Positions 42,203 through 52,754 of a DNA stretch of 64,000 bases are shown here, one piece after another. Within the stretch, counting starts at the first letter, position 1, and each line of letters begins with the position of its first letter. The notes under the pieces are model-generated. The model had not been told where the DNA came from and ran no database searches. It saw only the letters and a program-made list of their open reading frames with translations. Source of the DNA: Oscillospiraceae bacterium (lineage in GTDB: Bacteria > Bacillota > Clostridia > Oscillospirales > Ruminococcaceae); NCBI GenBank assembly GCA_020054675.1, contig JAIHAL010000002.1, forward strand, positions 206,042-270,041, read 5' to 3'. A program made the position numbers and the translations under genes.

Positions 42203-44305
42203 ATGTCAGAGCAAATTAAGAGTCAGGGTGTTGCTGATTACTTCGGCTGCAACGTTTTCAACGATACTGTAATGAAAGAAAGATTGCCGAAAAATGTTTA
42301 TAAGTCTTTGAAGAGAACAAGGGAATTAGGTACTGAACTTGACAGGGAAATTGCGGATATTGTTGCAAACGCAATGAAGGATTGGGCAATTGAAAAAGGA
42401 GCAACCCACTACACACATTGGTTCCAGCCTATGACAAATATCACCGCTGAAAAGCATGATTCATTCATTTCTCCTACATCCGACGGCAAGGTTATTATGG
42501 AATTCAGCGGCAAGGAACTTATTAAGGGCGAACCTGACGCATCTTCTTTCCCTTCCGGAGGACTCAGGTCAACTTTTGAGGCAAGAGGATATACCGCTTG
42601 GGATCCGACATCATGTGCTTTTGTAAAGGATAATACACTTTACATTCCTACCGCTTTCTGCTCTTATAGCGGCGAAGTGCTTGACAAGAAAACTCCCCTT
42701 CTCCGTTCAATGGAAGTTTTGAGCGAACAGGCGCTGAGAATTTTAAGACTTTTTGGAAATACCACAGCAACAAGAGTAGTTACTACTGTTGGCCCGGAAC
42801 AAGAGTATTTCCTTGTTGACAAGAAGCTTTATGAAAAGCGCAAAGATTTGATTTTCAGCGGCAGAACCCTTTTTGGCGCAAAGCCTCCTAAGGGACAGGA
42901 AATGGAAGACCATTATTTTGGCTCCTTGAAGCAAAGGGTTGCCGATTATATGAAGGAGCTTGATGAAGAGCTTTGGAAGCTTGGAGTATGTGCAAAGACA
43001 AAGCATAACGAAGTTGCTCCGGCACAGCATGAGCTTGCTCCTATATTCTCAACATCAAACATTGCGGCTGACCATAACCAGCTCACAATGGAAATGATGA
43101 AGAAAATTGCTTTGAAGCATGGCCTTGTCTGCCTCCTTCATGAAAAGCCTTTTGCAGGAGTTAACGGCTCCGGCAAGCATAACAACTGGTCCATGTCCAC
43201 AAATGACGGCCAGAACCTTCTTGACCCCGGTGATTCACCGATGGAGAACGTTCAGTTCCTTACATTCCTTTGCGCTGTAATCAAGGGCGTTCATGAATAT
43301 TCCGATTTGCTCAGGCTTTCCGTTGCAAGCGCTGGCAATGACCACCGTCTTGGCGCAAACGAAGCGCCTCCGGCAATCATTTCAATCTTCCTCGGCGATG
43401 AGCTTACACAGGTTGTTGAATCTCTTGAAAGCGGAGAAATGATTAAATCAAACGAAAAGAAAGAATTTGTTATAAACGTTAAGGCAATCCCGAATTTCCC
43501 GAAAGACAATACTGACAGAAACAGAACCTCCCCGTTTGCATTTACCGGAAATAAATTTGAATTCAGAATGCTTGGTTCAAGTGATTCAATCTCTTGCGCA
43601 AACTTCATTTTGAATACAATTATAGCTGAAGAACTTTGCCAGTTTGCCGACAGGCTTGAAAAAGCTGATGATTTTACAGCCGAACTCAATAAGATTTTCC
43701 GTGAAACCATTAAGGAACATAAGCAAATTATTTTCAACGGCAACAACTATTCTTCCGAATGGGTTGTAGAGGCTGCAAAGCGCGGACTTCCCAATTACAC
43801 TTCTACTGTTGATGTTCTTCCGCAGTATATTGTTGAAAAGAATGTTAAGCTGTTTGAAAAGTTCAAAATATTTACTGAGGCTGAAATTCATTCAAGGTAT
43901 GAGATCCTTCTTGACAATTATTCAAAGACAATCAATATTGAGGCTTTGACCATGATTGAAATGGCAAGGAAGGAAATTTTGCCCGCAGTGCTTGAATACA
44001 CCAAGTTCATATGCGATACCATGGCTTCAAAGAAAGCTGCCGGAGTTGCGACTACAGTGGAAGAAAAGCTTGCAAATAAGCTCTCTGCTTTGACTGTAAG
44101 CCTTGAAGATGCTATTTGCGTGCTTGAAAGCAAGGTTATTGAGGTTAAGAATATTTCTGATGCCCTTGAAATGGCAAAATTCTACCGCAACGAAGTATTT
44201 GCGGCTATGCAGTCGCTTAGAGGCGTTGCTGATGAGTTGGAAACAATGGTTTCTGAAAAATTCTGGCCGTTCCCGACTTATTCAGAACTTCTCTTCAACG
44301 TTTAA
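42203..44305 (+). CDS. glnN: Glutamine synthetase type III
   Basis: A 700-residue GSIII, far longer than GSI. GSIII-specific segments are visible: [39 protein letters not shown], and catalytic-core motifs [21 protein letters not shown] and [10 protein letters not shown]. It forms glutamine from glutamate and ammonia in the cytoplasm. It is transcribed alone behind a hairpin leader. Type III is frequent in Bacteroidetes and Clostridia. Confidence 0.97.
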   Translation: MSEQIKSQGVADYFGCNVFNDTVMKERLPKNVYKSLKRTRELGTELDREIADIVANAMKDWAIEKGATHYTHWFQPMTNITAEKHDSFISPTSDGKVIMEFSGKELIKGEPDASSFPSGGLRSTFEARGYTAWDPTSCAFVKDNTLYIPTAFCSYSGEVLDKKTPLLRSMEVLSEQALRILRLFGNTTATRVVTTVGPEQEYFLVDKKLYEKRKDLIFSGRTLFGAKPPKGQEMEDHYFGSLKQRVADYMKELDEELWKLGVCAKTKHNEVAPAQHELAPIFSTSNIAADHNQLTMEMMKKIALKHGLVCLLHEKPFAGVNGSGKHNNWSMSTNDGQNLLDPGDSPMENVQFLTFLCAVIKGVHEYSDLLRLSVASAGNDHRLGANEAPPAIISIFLGDELTQVVESLESGEMIKSNEKKEFVINVKAIPNFPKDNTDRNRTSPFAFTGNKFEFRMLGSSDSISCANFILNTIIAEELCQFADRLEKADDFTAELNKIFRETIKEHKQIIFNGNNYSSEWVVEAAKRGLPNYTSTVDVLPQYIVEKNVKLFEKFKIFTEAEIHSRYEILLDNYSKTINIEALTMIEMARKEILPAVLEYTKFICDTMASKKAAGVATTVEEKLANKLSALTVSLEDAICVLESKVIEVKNISDALEMAKFYRNEVFAAMQSLRGVADELETMVSEKFWPFPTYSELLFNV

Positions 44306-44344
44306 TAAGTTTTTTGACGCATATTCGATATACTCATTTTACTG

Positions 44345-44418
44345 GGTGTGCGGATTGTCCCTGAATCTGCACACCATCTCCCTTTGGGCAGGTTTCGCAC
44401 CTGCCTTTATTTTTTTAT
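44345..44418 (+). terminator. Two consecutive hairpins ending glnN transcription
   Basis: First stem GGTGTGCGGATT with AATCTGCACACC (44345-44375); second stem GGCAGGT with ACCTGCC (44387-44405), followed by TTTATTTTTTT. The second is a standard terminator; the first may stabilise the mRNA end. Confidence 0.85.
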
Positions 44419-44477
44419 AAAAAATCTGTGTTGGGGACTTTTTTAGTTAAAGGGAAGTAAAATTTGCTGATTTTCTA

Positions 44478-44506
44478 TTGCATATTTAACTAAAATGTTG
44501 TATAAT
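44478..44506 (+). promoter_or_regulatory. Promoter for the GH44 gene
   Basis: TTGCAT (44478-44483), 17 nt, TATAAT (44501-44506). Confidence 0.65.
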
Positions 44507-44572
44507 AAATTTTAATAAAAGTGAAATTATTTTAATTTTGATTGCCATTTTTTTGAAAGAGAGGCTTATATA

Positions 44573-46516
44573 ATGATAGGCAGAGCGGTTAAAATTTTTT
44601 TAGCGGCTTTAATTTTTGGAAGCCTGTCATTTTCACCTTGTATTTTAGAGGCAAATGCGGAGAATTCAAAAACTGTAAATGTAAAAATAGATGCGCTTTC
44701 GGAAAAAAAGCTGATAAGCCCTTATATTTATGGCATAAATTATGATGCCGACATTTCAGGATTGACTTTTTTTTCTGTAAAACAAGGCGGAGATAGATTT
44801 TCGTCTTATAATTGGGAGAATAATTTTTCAAATTCCGGAACCAAATGGTTTAATACAAGCGATAATGCTTTGGTGTCAAATTTTAGCTTGGCTGAGCAAA
44901 AACAGCCTGCAATGGCAATAAGAAATCTTTATAATATTTTTACGTCAACGGGAGTTTCTTTTCAGGTTACCACATTGCCAATGTGCGGGTATGTTGCCGC
45001 AGACGGCAATGGGCCGATTCTTGATACGCAAATTGCTCCATCTTCAAGATGGAAAGAGCTTAAAATAAAGAAAAATCAACCGCTTTCGCTGGAGCCTGAT
45101 TTATCCGATGAAAGCGTTTATTTGGATGAATACATAAATTATATAATTTCTCAATACGGCAAATCCACAAGTCCTTCGGGAATAAAAGGCTATGCCCTTG
45201 ACAATGAGCCGGATTTGTGGTCAAGCTCCCATCCGGCAATGCATCCGGAGCTTTCCTCGCCGGAGGAACTTATAGCAAAATCCGTTGAACTTGCCGAAAC
45301 CATAAAGGCGCTTGATAAAAATGCTTTGGTTTTTGGTGGAGAATTTTCAGGAATTGATGCTTTTGTTTCATATAATAATCATGATAACTGGATGAAAATC
45401 AAAGGCGATTTCAGCTGGTTTGTTGATTATTATCTTTCTGAAATGAAAAATGCCTCATCTTTGAAAAAACAAAGGCTTTTGGATGTTTTGGATTTGCATT
45501 ATTATTCGGCGGCGGGGGACGGCACATCGACCGTTTGCGGGAACAGCGATTATTCAGATGCCCAAATGAATGCGATAAGAATCCAATCGCCGCGGACTTT
45601 GTGGGATGGCACTTATACCGAACCCGGCAGGGTAGGGGAATCGTTTTTGCAGTATCTGCCGTTGCTTCCAACGCTCCAAGCTTCAATAAATAAATACTAT
45701 CCGGGGACTAAAATAGGTTTTTCCGAATATAATTTTGGAGGGGGAGGGCATATTTCCGGCGGAATAGCCGAAGCTGATGCCCTTGGCATTTTCGGCAGGG
45801 AAGGTGTATACTTTGCCTGTTTAAGACCTAATGCAGGCGATATATCGTACCAAAAGGCTGCAATAAATCTTTTTACAAACTATGACGGCAACGGCTCGGC
45901 TTTTGGCAACACATCCATAAAAGCGGAAACTTCAGATGCGGAGAACAGCAGCGTATATGCTTCCATCAATGACGGTTCTGAAGATGTGCTGAAAATAATC
46001 TTAATAAATAAAAATCAAACTTCAAAGCTGATTGCGAATATTGAAATAAATTCAGGACAGGAATATAAAAGCGGAATTGCTTATGGCTTTAACAGCCAAA
46101 GCAGCAAAATCTCAAAATTTCAGAATGTAAAGAATATTTCCAAAAATTCTTTTAAGTATGAAATCCCGCCGCTTGCCGTGGTTGAATTGATTTTAACAGG
46201 GAACAATTCAGTTTCTGAAACGGTGCTTCCGGATTCTTCTGAAAATGCGGCAGGAAGCAGTACTTCTTTTTCTGAATTTATTTCGTCAAATTCAGTCGAA
46301 TTATCTGCAACAGAAATTTCAAGCTTTTCTTTGACGACGGATATTTCTTTATCAACGCAAACTGAAAAGACAAATATTGAATCGACAAGCGCACTTAAAA
46401 ATCCTTCTTTGAGCAAGCATAGCGTTCCGCTTGCAATAAAAGTAATTGTAATGGGATTTGTATTTGCCTTTTTTGCTGCAACCGTTTACTTATTTGCTGA
46501 CGGCGCAAAAAAGTAA
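44573..46516 (+). CDS. GH44 family endoglucanase/xyloglucanase, membrane-anchored
   Basis: A 647-residue secreted enzyme: signal peptide (~1-28), GH44 catalytic domain starting ISPYIYGINYD with GGDRFSSYNWENNFSN, acid/base Glu in LDNEPDLWSSSHP and nucleophile in IGFSEYNFGGGG, a beta-sandwich part, then a Ser/Thr-rich spacer (~560-615) and a C-terminal transmembrane helix (~622-642). No dockerin or LPXTG motif is visible, so it would be held at the cell surface by the helix. It acts on beta-1,4-glucan or xyloglucan. Confidence 0.88.
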   Translation: MIGRAVKIFLAALIFGSLSFSPCILEANAENSKTVNVKIDALSEKKLISPYIYGINYDADISGLTFFSVKQGGDRFSSYNWENNFSNSGTKWFNTSDNALVSNFSLAEQKQPAMAIRNLYNIFTSTGVSFQVTTLPMCGYVAADGNGPILDTQIAPSSRWKELKIKKNQPLSLEPDLSDESVYLDEYINYIISQYGKSTSPSGIKGYALDNEPDLWSSSHPAMHPELSSPEELIAKSVELAETIKALDKNALVFGGEFSGIDAFVSYNNHDNWMKIKGDFSWFVDYYLSEMKNASSLKKQRLLDVLDLHYYSAAGDGTSTVCGNSDYSDAQMNAIRIQSPRTLWDGTYTEPGRVGESFLQYLPLLPTLQASINKYYPGTKIGFSEYNFGGGGHISGGIAEADALGIFGREGVYFACLRPNAGDISYQKAAINLFTNYDGNGSAFGNTSIKAETSDAENSSVYASINDGSEDVLKIILINKNQTSKLIANIEINSGQEYKSGIAYGFNSQSSKISKFQNVKNISKNSFKYEIPPLAVVELILTGNNSVSETVLPDSSENAAGSSTSFSEFISSNSVELSATEISSFSLTTDISLSTQTEKTNIESTSALKNPSLSKHSVPLAIKVIVMGFVFAFFAATVYLFADGAKK

Positions 46517-46548
46517 AGAAATTTTTGATTTATTGGGGGTATAGCGCG

Positions 46549-48570
46549 TTGAGAGCAAAGACAAAGCTTTTTGTTGCTATAATTTTTTTTGCAACTATAC
46601 CTTTACTCATATTAAATATTTTTCTTTCGTTAAGAATTTCTAAGGAAAATGAAGATATTTTCCGGTCGGTTATATCACAAAATACTAAAATTCGGGCTCA
46701 AAACCTCTCGGTGTTATTTGATGAGGATTTAAACAGGGCTAAGGAAATTGCTTCTATTGATTATGTAAAGAAACTTGTTGAGGAATCAAACAAGCTTTCG
46801 TGGGCGGAGTTTTCTTCTTCCGGTTTTCAAATGGCGGAATTGGTTAAAAAGGATTTGGAAGATGTCCAAAGATTCAATTCCAACGTGGAAAAGGCAATGC
46901 TGATTAATAATGAGGGTAAAATTATTGTTTCTTCCGCGGATGATGAGGGTGAAATTTTAAAGAACAAGGACTTTTTATTTTCAATAGCAGATAAATACAA
47001 TGGAATTGCTTTTGATGTTTTGAATTCAAACGCTTCTGAAAACCCTATTTATTATGTTGCAAAATTTGTTTATTCGGATGAAAATGAACTGCAAGGAATT
47101 TTTGTCCAGATATGCAATACAAAAGCGATTCAAAATATACTGAATTTTTCAAAGACATCGTCATCGTATTTTTTGATTTTGGATTTTAAAGGGAATATTT
47201 TTGAGTACCCGTATACATCTTTGGTGAATTTTTCTGAACAGCCTTCTTATGAGGAATTAAAGGATTTTTTTAAAAATTCATTGACTTTGGGCGGACAACA
47301 GGCTGCCGGAAGTTTTAAAAAGTTCAGGAACCATAATAATTTCAGCTATACTGCTTATAATTGTTCAATTGCCAATGCAAATATGACGCTTGTTTCAATA
47401 ACTTCCGGCAGTTCTTCATATTATGATGTTTTGGAGCCGATGCTTGTCGGGTTCAGGATTTTAAGTGCGGTTTTGGTTGCAATTTTATTTGCAGCGGTGT
47501 TTTTATTTTCAGATAAATTTACAAAACCGATTGATAATATGGTAGACGTTTTGATTAAAAAATATCATGGCGACTCTTCGGTAAAATTTTCTGTATTTTC
47601 AAATGATGAATTTGGAAAAATCGCTACGGCTTTTAATTCTATTTTTGAAAGCTTGTCTGAAACTGACCAGAGGTACAGGACAATAGTTGAAATGACGGAC
47701 AATATTGTATTTGAAATTAATTTTAGGAAAAATACTGTTTTCATGTCTGAAAATTTCAATCAAAAATTCAGTTTCAGGCCTCAAAGCGACGCTCTGCAAG
47801 ACAGCTTTTTTTATAGAGGGCGCATACATAAAGATGATAGGGAACGTTTCCTTGCTGATTTTGAAAAAATACTTAATAGCTGTTCGGAAATGCAGGGAGA
47901 ATATAGATTTAAAAACATTTACGGCGATTTTGCATGGATGCTGATACGCTGCAAAAAAATTTTTGACAGTAAAAATTCGCCGGTAAAAATTATCGGGGTA
48001 ATTGTTGATATCGACCGCGAAAAACGAAACCAAATGAATTTGCTGCAAAAGGCAAGCTATGATGCCATGACTCAGCTTTATAACAGAGAAACTTTTATGA
48101 AAACCCTTGCAAATGAATTTGAGCTTTCGCTGATGAGGAAAACATTGCTTGCTTTGATGTTCATAGATTTGGATGACTTTAAGCATTTTAATGACGATTA
48201 TGGCCATGCCTGCGGGGATGAGGTATTAAAATACGTTGCCGAAAGCATAAGGGAAATTGTTTCAGACCAAGGTTTTGCCGGGAGATACGGTGGGGATGAG
48301 TTTGTTGTTTGCCTTAATAATATAAAATATTTTGACGATGCAGGAAAAATTGCCGAAAAAATTATTTCCGTGCTTTCCAAAGGCTTTGTGTCGGAGCTTC
48401 TTGACCAAAAATTCAGCGTTCATTGCAGCATAGGCATAGCATTTTTCAACGAAAACGGGAAAAACTGCGAAGAAGTTATATATGCTGCGGATGAGGCAAT
48501 GTACAGTGTAAAAAAGCATGGAAAATCCAATTATGCTTATGCTGTAATAAACAAGAATCAGATGGATTAA
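46549..48570 (+). CDS. Membrane sensor diguanylate cyclase (dCACHE-HAMP-PAS-GGDEF)
   Basis: A 673-residue signalling protein. TM1 at ~8-28, an extracellular sensor region of Cache type (~30-300), TM2 at ~305-330, HAMP-like region, PAS/PAC domain (~390-500) and a GGDEF domain with intact GGDEF near 581-585 (RYGGDEFVVC). It should make cyclic di-GMP. A TTG start at 46549 has GGGGGT 8 nt upstream. It follows the GH44 gene by 32 nt, so both may be cotranscribed. Confidence 0.85.
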   Translation: MRAKTKLFVAIIFFATIPLLILNIFLSLRISKENEDIFRSVISQNTKIRAQNLSVLFDEDLNRAKEIASIDYVKKLVEESNKLSWAEFSSSGFQMAELVKKDLEDVQRFNSNVEKAMLINNEGKIIVSSADDEGEILKNKDFLFSIADKYNGIAFDVLNSNASENPIYYVAKFVYSDENELQGIFVQICNTKAIQNILNFSKTSSSYFLILDFKGNIFEYPYTSLVNFSEQPSYEELKDFFKNSLTLGGQQAAGSFKKFRNHNNFSYTAYNCSIANANMTLVSITSGSSSYYDVLEPMLVGFRILSAVLVAILFAAVFLFSDKFTKPIDNMVDVLIKKYHGDSSVKFSVFSNDEFGKIATAFNSIFESLSETDQRYRTIVEMTDNIVFEINFRKNTVFMSENFNQKFSFRPQSDALQDSFFYRGRIHKDDRERFLADFEKILNSCSEMQGEYRFKNIYGDFAWMLIRCKKIFDSKNSPVKIIGVIVDIDREKRNQMNLLQKASYDAMTQLYNRETFMKTLANEFELSLMRKTLLALMFIDLDDFKHFNDDYGHACGDEVLKYVAESIREIVSDQGFAGRYGGDEFVVCLNNIKYFDDAGKIAEKIISVLSKGFVSELLDQKFSVHCSIGIAFFNENGKNCEEVIYAADEAMYSVKKHGKSNYAYAVINKNQMD

Positions 48571-48576
48571 AACAAC

Positions 48577-48623
48577 AAAAACAGCTGCAAAAGCATTTGA
48601 ACTTTTTTTGCAGCTGTTTTTTT
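48577..48623 (+). terminator. Terminator after the diguanylate cyclase gene
   Basis: AAAAACAGCTGCAAAA pairs with TTTTGCAGCTGTTTTT, followed by T. Confidence 0.92.
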
Positions 48624-48678
48624 ATGTGTTGCTTTTGTGCTTGTGCACGCTGAAAAAAATAAAACTTTAAAAAATCCC

Positions 48679-48707
48679 TTGACAAATTAGGGATATTAGG
48701 CTATTAT
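48679..48707 (+). promoter_or_regulatory. Promoter for the xylose operon
   Basis: TTGACA (48679-48684), 17 nt, TATTAT (48702-48707). Confidence 0.7.
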
Positions 48708-48721
48708 ATAATTAATTCAAT

Positions 48722-48739
48722 AATGTGCACGGGCACATT
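48722..48739. promoter_or_regulatory. Palindromic operator before the LacI-type regulator
   Basis: AATGTGC (48722-48728), 4 nt, GCACATT (48733-48739). It lies downstream of the -10 box, consistent with autoregulation by the LacI-family regulator. Confidence 0.6.
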
Positions 48740-48756
48740 TTGAACGGAGGCTTTAA

Positions 48757-49779
48757 ATGGCTGTTACAATTAAGCAGATTTCTGAAATATGCGGTGTTTC
48801 AAGAGGAACGGTTGACAGGGTGCTCAATAACCGCGGCAAAGTAAAACCTGAAACTGAAGAACTTGTAAGACGAGTGGCAGAACAGCTTGGGTATGTTCCG
48901 AATTTAGCGGCTAAAACCCTTGCGGCAAAGAAAAAATCCCTTTCGATAGGGATTATAACGGTATCCGAGGGCAATGCTTTTTTTGATGAGGTTTTCAGAG
49001 GCATAAAACAGGCGGAGAGCGAAATATCCCCTTATGGCGCAAGACTTGTAAAGAGGACAATGAAAGGCTATGATACAAGGATACAGCTTGACCTTATGCG
49101 TGAAATTAAAGATGAAATAGATATACTTATTTTAAATCCGATAAGCGACCCTCTTGTTGCAAAAGAAATTGACAATTTTGCCGATTGCGGGATACCGGTT
49201 ATTACTATGAATAATGACATAGAAAACAGCAAACGGCTCTGTTATGTGGGAAGCGATTATATTAAAGGCGGGGAAACAGCATGCGGAATGCTTGGAATAA
49301 TAACCGGCGGGAAGGCAAATATAGCTGTATTAACCGGTTCAATAAAAGTTTTGGGCCATGCGCAGAGAATCCTTGGATTCAAGAATGTAATGCACAAAAA
49401 ATATCCGAATTTTAATGTGGTGACAATAGAGGAAACCAATGACGATGAAATACAGGCATACGATGCTGCACGCAGAATTTTGGAAACCAATAAAGAGATA
49501 AATGCCATATTTGTTGTAGCAGGCGGAGTTTATGGAGTATGCCGGGCTGTAATGTCGCTTGGACTTGAAGAAAAAATAAGCATTGTTTGTTTTGATGCTG
49601 TTCCCACAACGGTTGAAATGATGGAAAAAGGCATAATAAAAGCTACAATCTGCCAGCAACCTTATACCCAAGGATATAAGTCGGTGAAGATAGCTTTTGA
49701 TTTTTTGGTAAGCGGCAAAGCTCCCGAAAAAGAACGTTATATTGTCAAAAATGAAATTAAAATACAAGAAAATTTATAA
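48757..49779 (+). CDS. LacI-family sugar-responsive regulator of the xylose operon
   Basis: A 340-residue regulator: N-terminal LacI HTH ([26 protein letters not shown]) and a type I periplasmic-binding-like sugar domain. The binding part resembles ribose-type substrate-binding proteins ([30 protein letters not shown]). Its position 14 nt before xylA suggests D-xylose or a related pentose as inducer. It is a LacI, not ROK-type XylR. Confidence 0.88.
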   Translation: MAVTIKQISEICGVSRGTVDRVLNNRGKVKPETEELVRRVAEQLGYVPNLAAKTLAAKKKSLSIGIITVSEGNAFFDEVFRGIKQAESEISPYGARLVKRTMKGYDTRIQLDLMREIKDEIDILILNPISDPLVAKEIDNFADCGIPVITMNNDIENSKRLCYVGSDYIKGGETACGMLGIITGGKANIAVLTGSIKVLGHAQRILGFKNVMHKKYPNFNVVTIEETNDDEIQAYDAARRILETNKEINAIFVVAGGVYGVCRAVMSLGLEEKISIVCFDAVPTTVEMMEKGIIKATICQQPYTQGYKSVKIAFDFLVSGKAPEKERYIVKNEIKIQENL

Positions 49780-49793
49780 TGGAGGAAATTTAT

Positions 49794-51107
49794 ATGAGCA
49801 ACTATTTTGCAAATGTACCCGTGGTAAAGTATGAGGGCCCCAAGTCTAAAAATCCCTTTGCATTTAAGTTTTATGATGCTGAAAAGGTGATTGTCGGCAA
49901 AAAGATGAAAGATCACCTTAAATTTGCACTTTCATGGTGGCATACAATGTGCGGTGCCGGCTCAGACCCGTTTGGAGTAGGAACAATGGACCGTTCTTAC
50001 GGCAAAAGCGACCCGATGGAAATTGCCAAGGCAAAGGTTGACGCGGCATTTGAATTTATGCAAAAGCTTGGAATCGAATATTTCTGCTTCCACGATGCGG
50101 ATATAGCTCCGGCGGGAAATGATTTTGCGGAAACAAAGAAGAATCTTGCAGAAATTGTTGATTACATTTCCGGAAAAATGAAGGAAACAGGCATAAAGAA
50201 CCTTTGGGGAACAACAAACGCTTTCGGACATCCGCGCTTTATGCATGGCGCAGGAACTTCATGCTCGGCTGACAGCTTTGCTTATGCCGCTGCACAAATT
50301 AAAAATGCCATTGACGCAACCATTAAGCTCGGCGGCACAGGATATGTTTTCTGGGGCGGACGCGAGGGCTATGAAACTCTCCTTAACACCGATATGGGCC
50401 TTGAGCTTGACAATATGGCAAGACTTATGAAAATGGCTGTTGAGTATGCACGTTCAAAAGGCTTCAAGGGCGACTTCTATATTGAACCTAAGCCAAAGGA
50501 GCCCACAAAGCACCAGTATGATTTCGATACCGCAACCGTGCTTGGATTCCTTAGAAAATATGGCCTTGACAAGGATTTCAAAATGAATATTGAAGCAAAC
50601 CATGCCACACTTGCGGGACATACTTTCCAGCATGAACTTAGAGTGGCAAGGATTAATGGAGTATTTGGCTCAATAGATGCAAATCAGGGCGACCCGAATC
50701 TTGGATGGGATACCGACCAGTTCCCGACAAATGTTTACGAAGCAACACTTTGCATGTATGAAGTTATCAAGGCCGGAGGATTTACAAACGGCGGACTTAA
50801 CTTTGATGCAAAGGTTCGCAGAGCTTCATTTACTTTTGATGACATTGCTCACGCTTATATCAGCGGAATGGATGCTTTTGCTCTTGGACTTATCAAGGCT
50901 TATGAAATAATCGAGGATGGCAGAATAGATAAATTCCTTGATGAAAGATATGCTTCTTATAAGAGCGGAATAGGCAAGGATATCGTTGAGGGCAAGGCAG
51001 ACCTTGAAAAGCTTGAAGCTTATACGCTTGCAAACGGCGAGCCGAAGCTTGAAAGCGGCAGACAGGAAATGCTTGAAGGCATTCTTAACAGCATTATTTT
51101 CGGATAA
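49794..51107 (+). CDS. xylA: Xylose isomerase
   Basis: A 437-residue class II xylose isomerase converting xylose to xylulose. The N-terminal insert typical of class II, the catalytic [22 protein letters not shown] and the metal-binding [16 protein letters not shown] and [16 protein letters not shown] motifs are present. The ATG at 49794 follows TGGAGGAA. Confidence 0.97.
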   Translation: MSNYFANVPVVKYEGPKSKNPFAFKFYDAEKVIVGKKMKDHLKFALSWWHTMCGAGSDPFGVGTMDRSYGKSDPMEIAKAKVDAAFEFMQKLGIEYFCFHDADIAPAGNDFAETKKNLAEIVDYISGKMKETGIKNLWGTTNAFGHPRFMHGAGTSCSADSFAYAAAQIKNAIDATIKLGGTGYVFWGGREGYETLLNTDMGLELDNMARLMKMAVEYARSKGFKGDFYIEPKPKEPTKHQYDFDTATVLGFLRKYGLDKDFKMNIEANHATLAGHTFQHELRVARINGVFGSIDANQGDPNLGWDTDQFPTNVYEATLCMYEVIKAGGFTNGGLNFDAKVRRASFTFDDIAHAYISGMDAFALGLIKAYEIIEDGRIDKFLDERYASYKSGIGKDIVEGKADLEKLEAYTLANGEPKLESGRQEMLEGILNSIIFG

Positions 51108-51118
51108 AAATATAAATT

Positions 51119-51143
51119 CCAAAAGGGCGGCCTGCCCTTTTGG
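51119..51143 (+). promoter_or_regulatory. Hairpin between xylA and xylB
   Basis: CCAAAAGGGC pairs with GCCCTTTTGG (10 bp) around GGCCT, followed by CGTTTTC. It may tune xylB expression relative to xylA by partial termination or mRNA processing. Confidence 0.6.
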
Positions 51144-51164
51144 CGTTTTCAAGGAGTGGTTGAA

Positions 51165-52688
51165 ATGAATTACCTGATTGGAATAGACCTTGGAACATCC
51201 GCAACAAAAACGGTTCTTTTTGACGAGGAAGGCAATGTTGTTGCCTCTTCTTCAAAGGAATATCCGCTTTATCATCCTCAAAACGGCTGGGCTGAGCAAA
51301 AGCCGGAAGATTGGTACGACGCGGCAATTTATACTTTAAAGGAAGTTGTTTCAAAATCCGGAGTTGATAATGCCGACATAAAAGGAATAGGACTTTCCGG
51401 ACAAATGCACGGCCTTGTGATGCTTGACAAGGACAACAATGTAATCCGTCCCTCCATAATATGGTGCGACCAGCGTACTGCAAAGGAATGCGAGGAGATT
51501 ACAGAAAAAGTAGGCGCAAAAAGGCTTATAGAAATTACTGCAAATCCAGCGCTTACCGGATTTACTGCTTCCAAAATACTTTGGGTAAAGAACAATGAGC
51601 CTGAGAATTATGCAAAATGCCGCCATATACTTTTGCCAAAGGACTACATACGTTTTAAACTTACCGGAGAGTATGCAACAGAGGTTTCGGATGCAAGTGG
51701 AATGCAGCTTCTTGATGTTCCAAACCGCTGCTGGTCGGATGAGGTGCTTGAAAAGCTTGGAATAGATAAGTCGCTTCTTGGCAAGGTATATGAAAGCCCG
51801 GACGTTACCGGAACGGTAACAAAGGAAATTGCCGAGCTTACCGGACTTAAAGAAGGCACGATTGTTGTCGGCGGAGCAGGGGATAATGCCGCTGCCGCAG
51901 TCGGCACAGGTGTTGTTGAGGATGGAAAGGCATTTACTACAATAGGCTCATCCGGAGTTGTATTTGCACATAGCTCAAATATCAGCATAGACCCGAAAGG
52001 CAGGGTTCATACATTTTGCTGTGCTGTTCCGGGAGCATGGCATGTCATGGGCGTTACCCAAGGCGCAGGACTTTCGCTTAAATGGTTCAGGGACAATTTC
52101 TGTCAGGACTATATGCAAAAGGCCTCCGAACAGGGTGTTGACCCGTATTATCTCATGGATAGGGATGCTGAAACTGTTCCATGCGGCAGCAACAAACTGA
52201 TTTATCTGCCTTATTTGATGGGTGAAAGGACACCTCACCTTGACCCGGATTGCCGCGGGGTGTTTTTCGGACTTTCTGCAATCCATACCAAAAAGGATAT
52301 GATAAGGGCGGTTATGGAAGGAGTATCCTATTCTCTTAAAGACTGCAATGATATTCTTTGCGAAATGGGTGTAAAGGTTGACGAAATGATGGCATGCGGC
52401 GGAGGAGGAACAAGCAAGCTTTGGAGGCAAATGCTTGCCGATATGTATGAATGTGAAGTAAAAACCGTTGCTTCAAAGGAAGGCCCGGCGCTTGGAGCAG
52501 CAATACTTGCTGGCGTTGGCGCAGGAATTTACAAGAGCGTTCCGGAGGCTTGCGCAAAGATTGTAAAAAAGGATAAAACATGTTCTCCCATACCTCAAAA
52601 CAGCGAGGTTTATAAAAAGTATCATCAAATATATAAAGACCTTTATACATCGCTTAAAGCAAGATATAAAGAACTTGCAAATATTTAA
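51165..52688 (+). CDS. xylB: Xylulokinase
   Basis: A 507-residue FGGY-family kinase phosphorylating D-xylulose. GIDLGTSATKTVLFD begins the ATP/sugar fold, with QMHGLVMLD, CDQRTAKEC and the C-terminal ACGGGGTSKLWRQMLAD. The ATG at 51165 has AAGGAG upstream. Third gene of the xylose operon. Confidence 0.96.
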   Translation: MNYLIGIDLGTSATKTVLFDEEGNVVASSSKEYPLYHPQNGWAEQKPEDWYDAAIYTLKEVVSKSGVDNADIKGIGLSGQMHGLVMLDKDNNVIRPSIIWCDQRTAKECEEITEKVGAKRLIEITANPALTGFTASKILWVKNNEPENYAKCRHILLPKDYIRFKLTGEYATEVSDASGMQLLDVPNRCWSDEVLEKLGIDKSLLGKVYESPDVTGTVTKEIAELTGLKEGTIVVGGAGDNAAAAVGTGVVEDGKAFTTIGSSGVVFAHSSNISIDPKGRVHTFCCAVPGAWHVMGVTQGAGLSLKWFRDNFCQDYMQKASEQGVDPYYLMDRDAETVPCGSNKLIYLPYLMGERTPHLDPDCRGVFFGLSAIHTKKDMIRAVMEGVSYSLKDCNDILCEMGVKVDEMMACGGGGTSKLWRQMLADMYECEVKTVASKEGPALGAAILAGVGAGIYKSVPEACAKIVKKDKTCSPIPQNSEVYKKYHQIYKDLYTSLKARYKELANI

Positions 52689-52695
52689 AAAAATG

Positions 52696-52728
52696 CCCTG
52701 CATTGCAACAATGCAGGGTTGATTTTTT
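52696..52728 (+). terminator. Terminator after xylB
   Basis: CCCTGCATT pairs with AATGCAGGG around GCAAC, followed by TTGATTTTTT. Convergent with leuA. Confidence 0.85.
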
Positions 52729-52754
52729 AATGGAAAGGCTGTATGATGGGTTTG

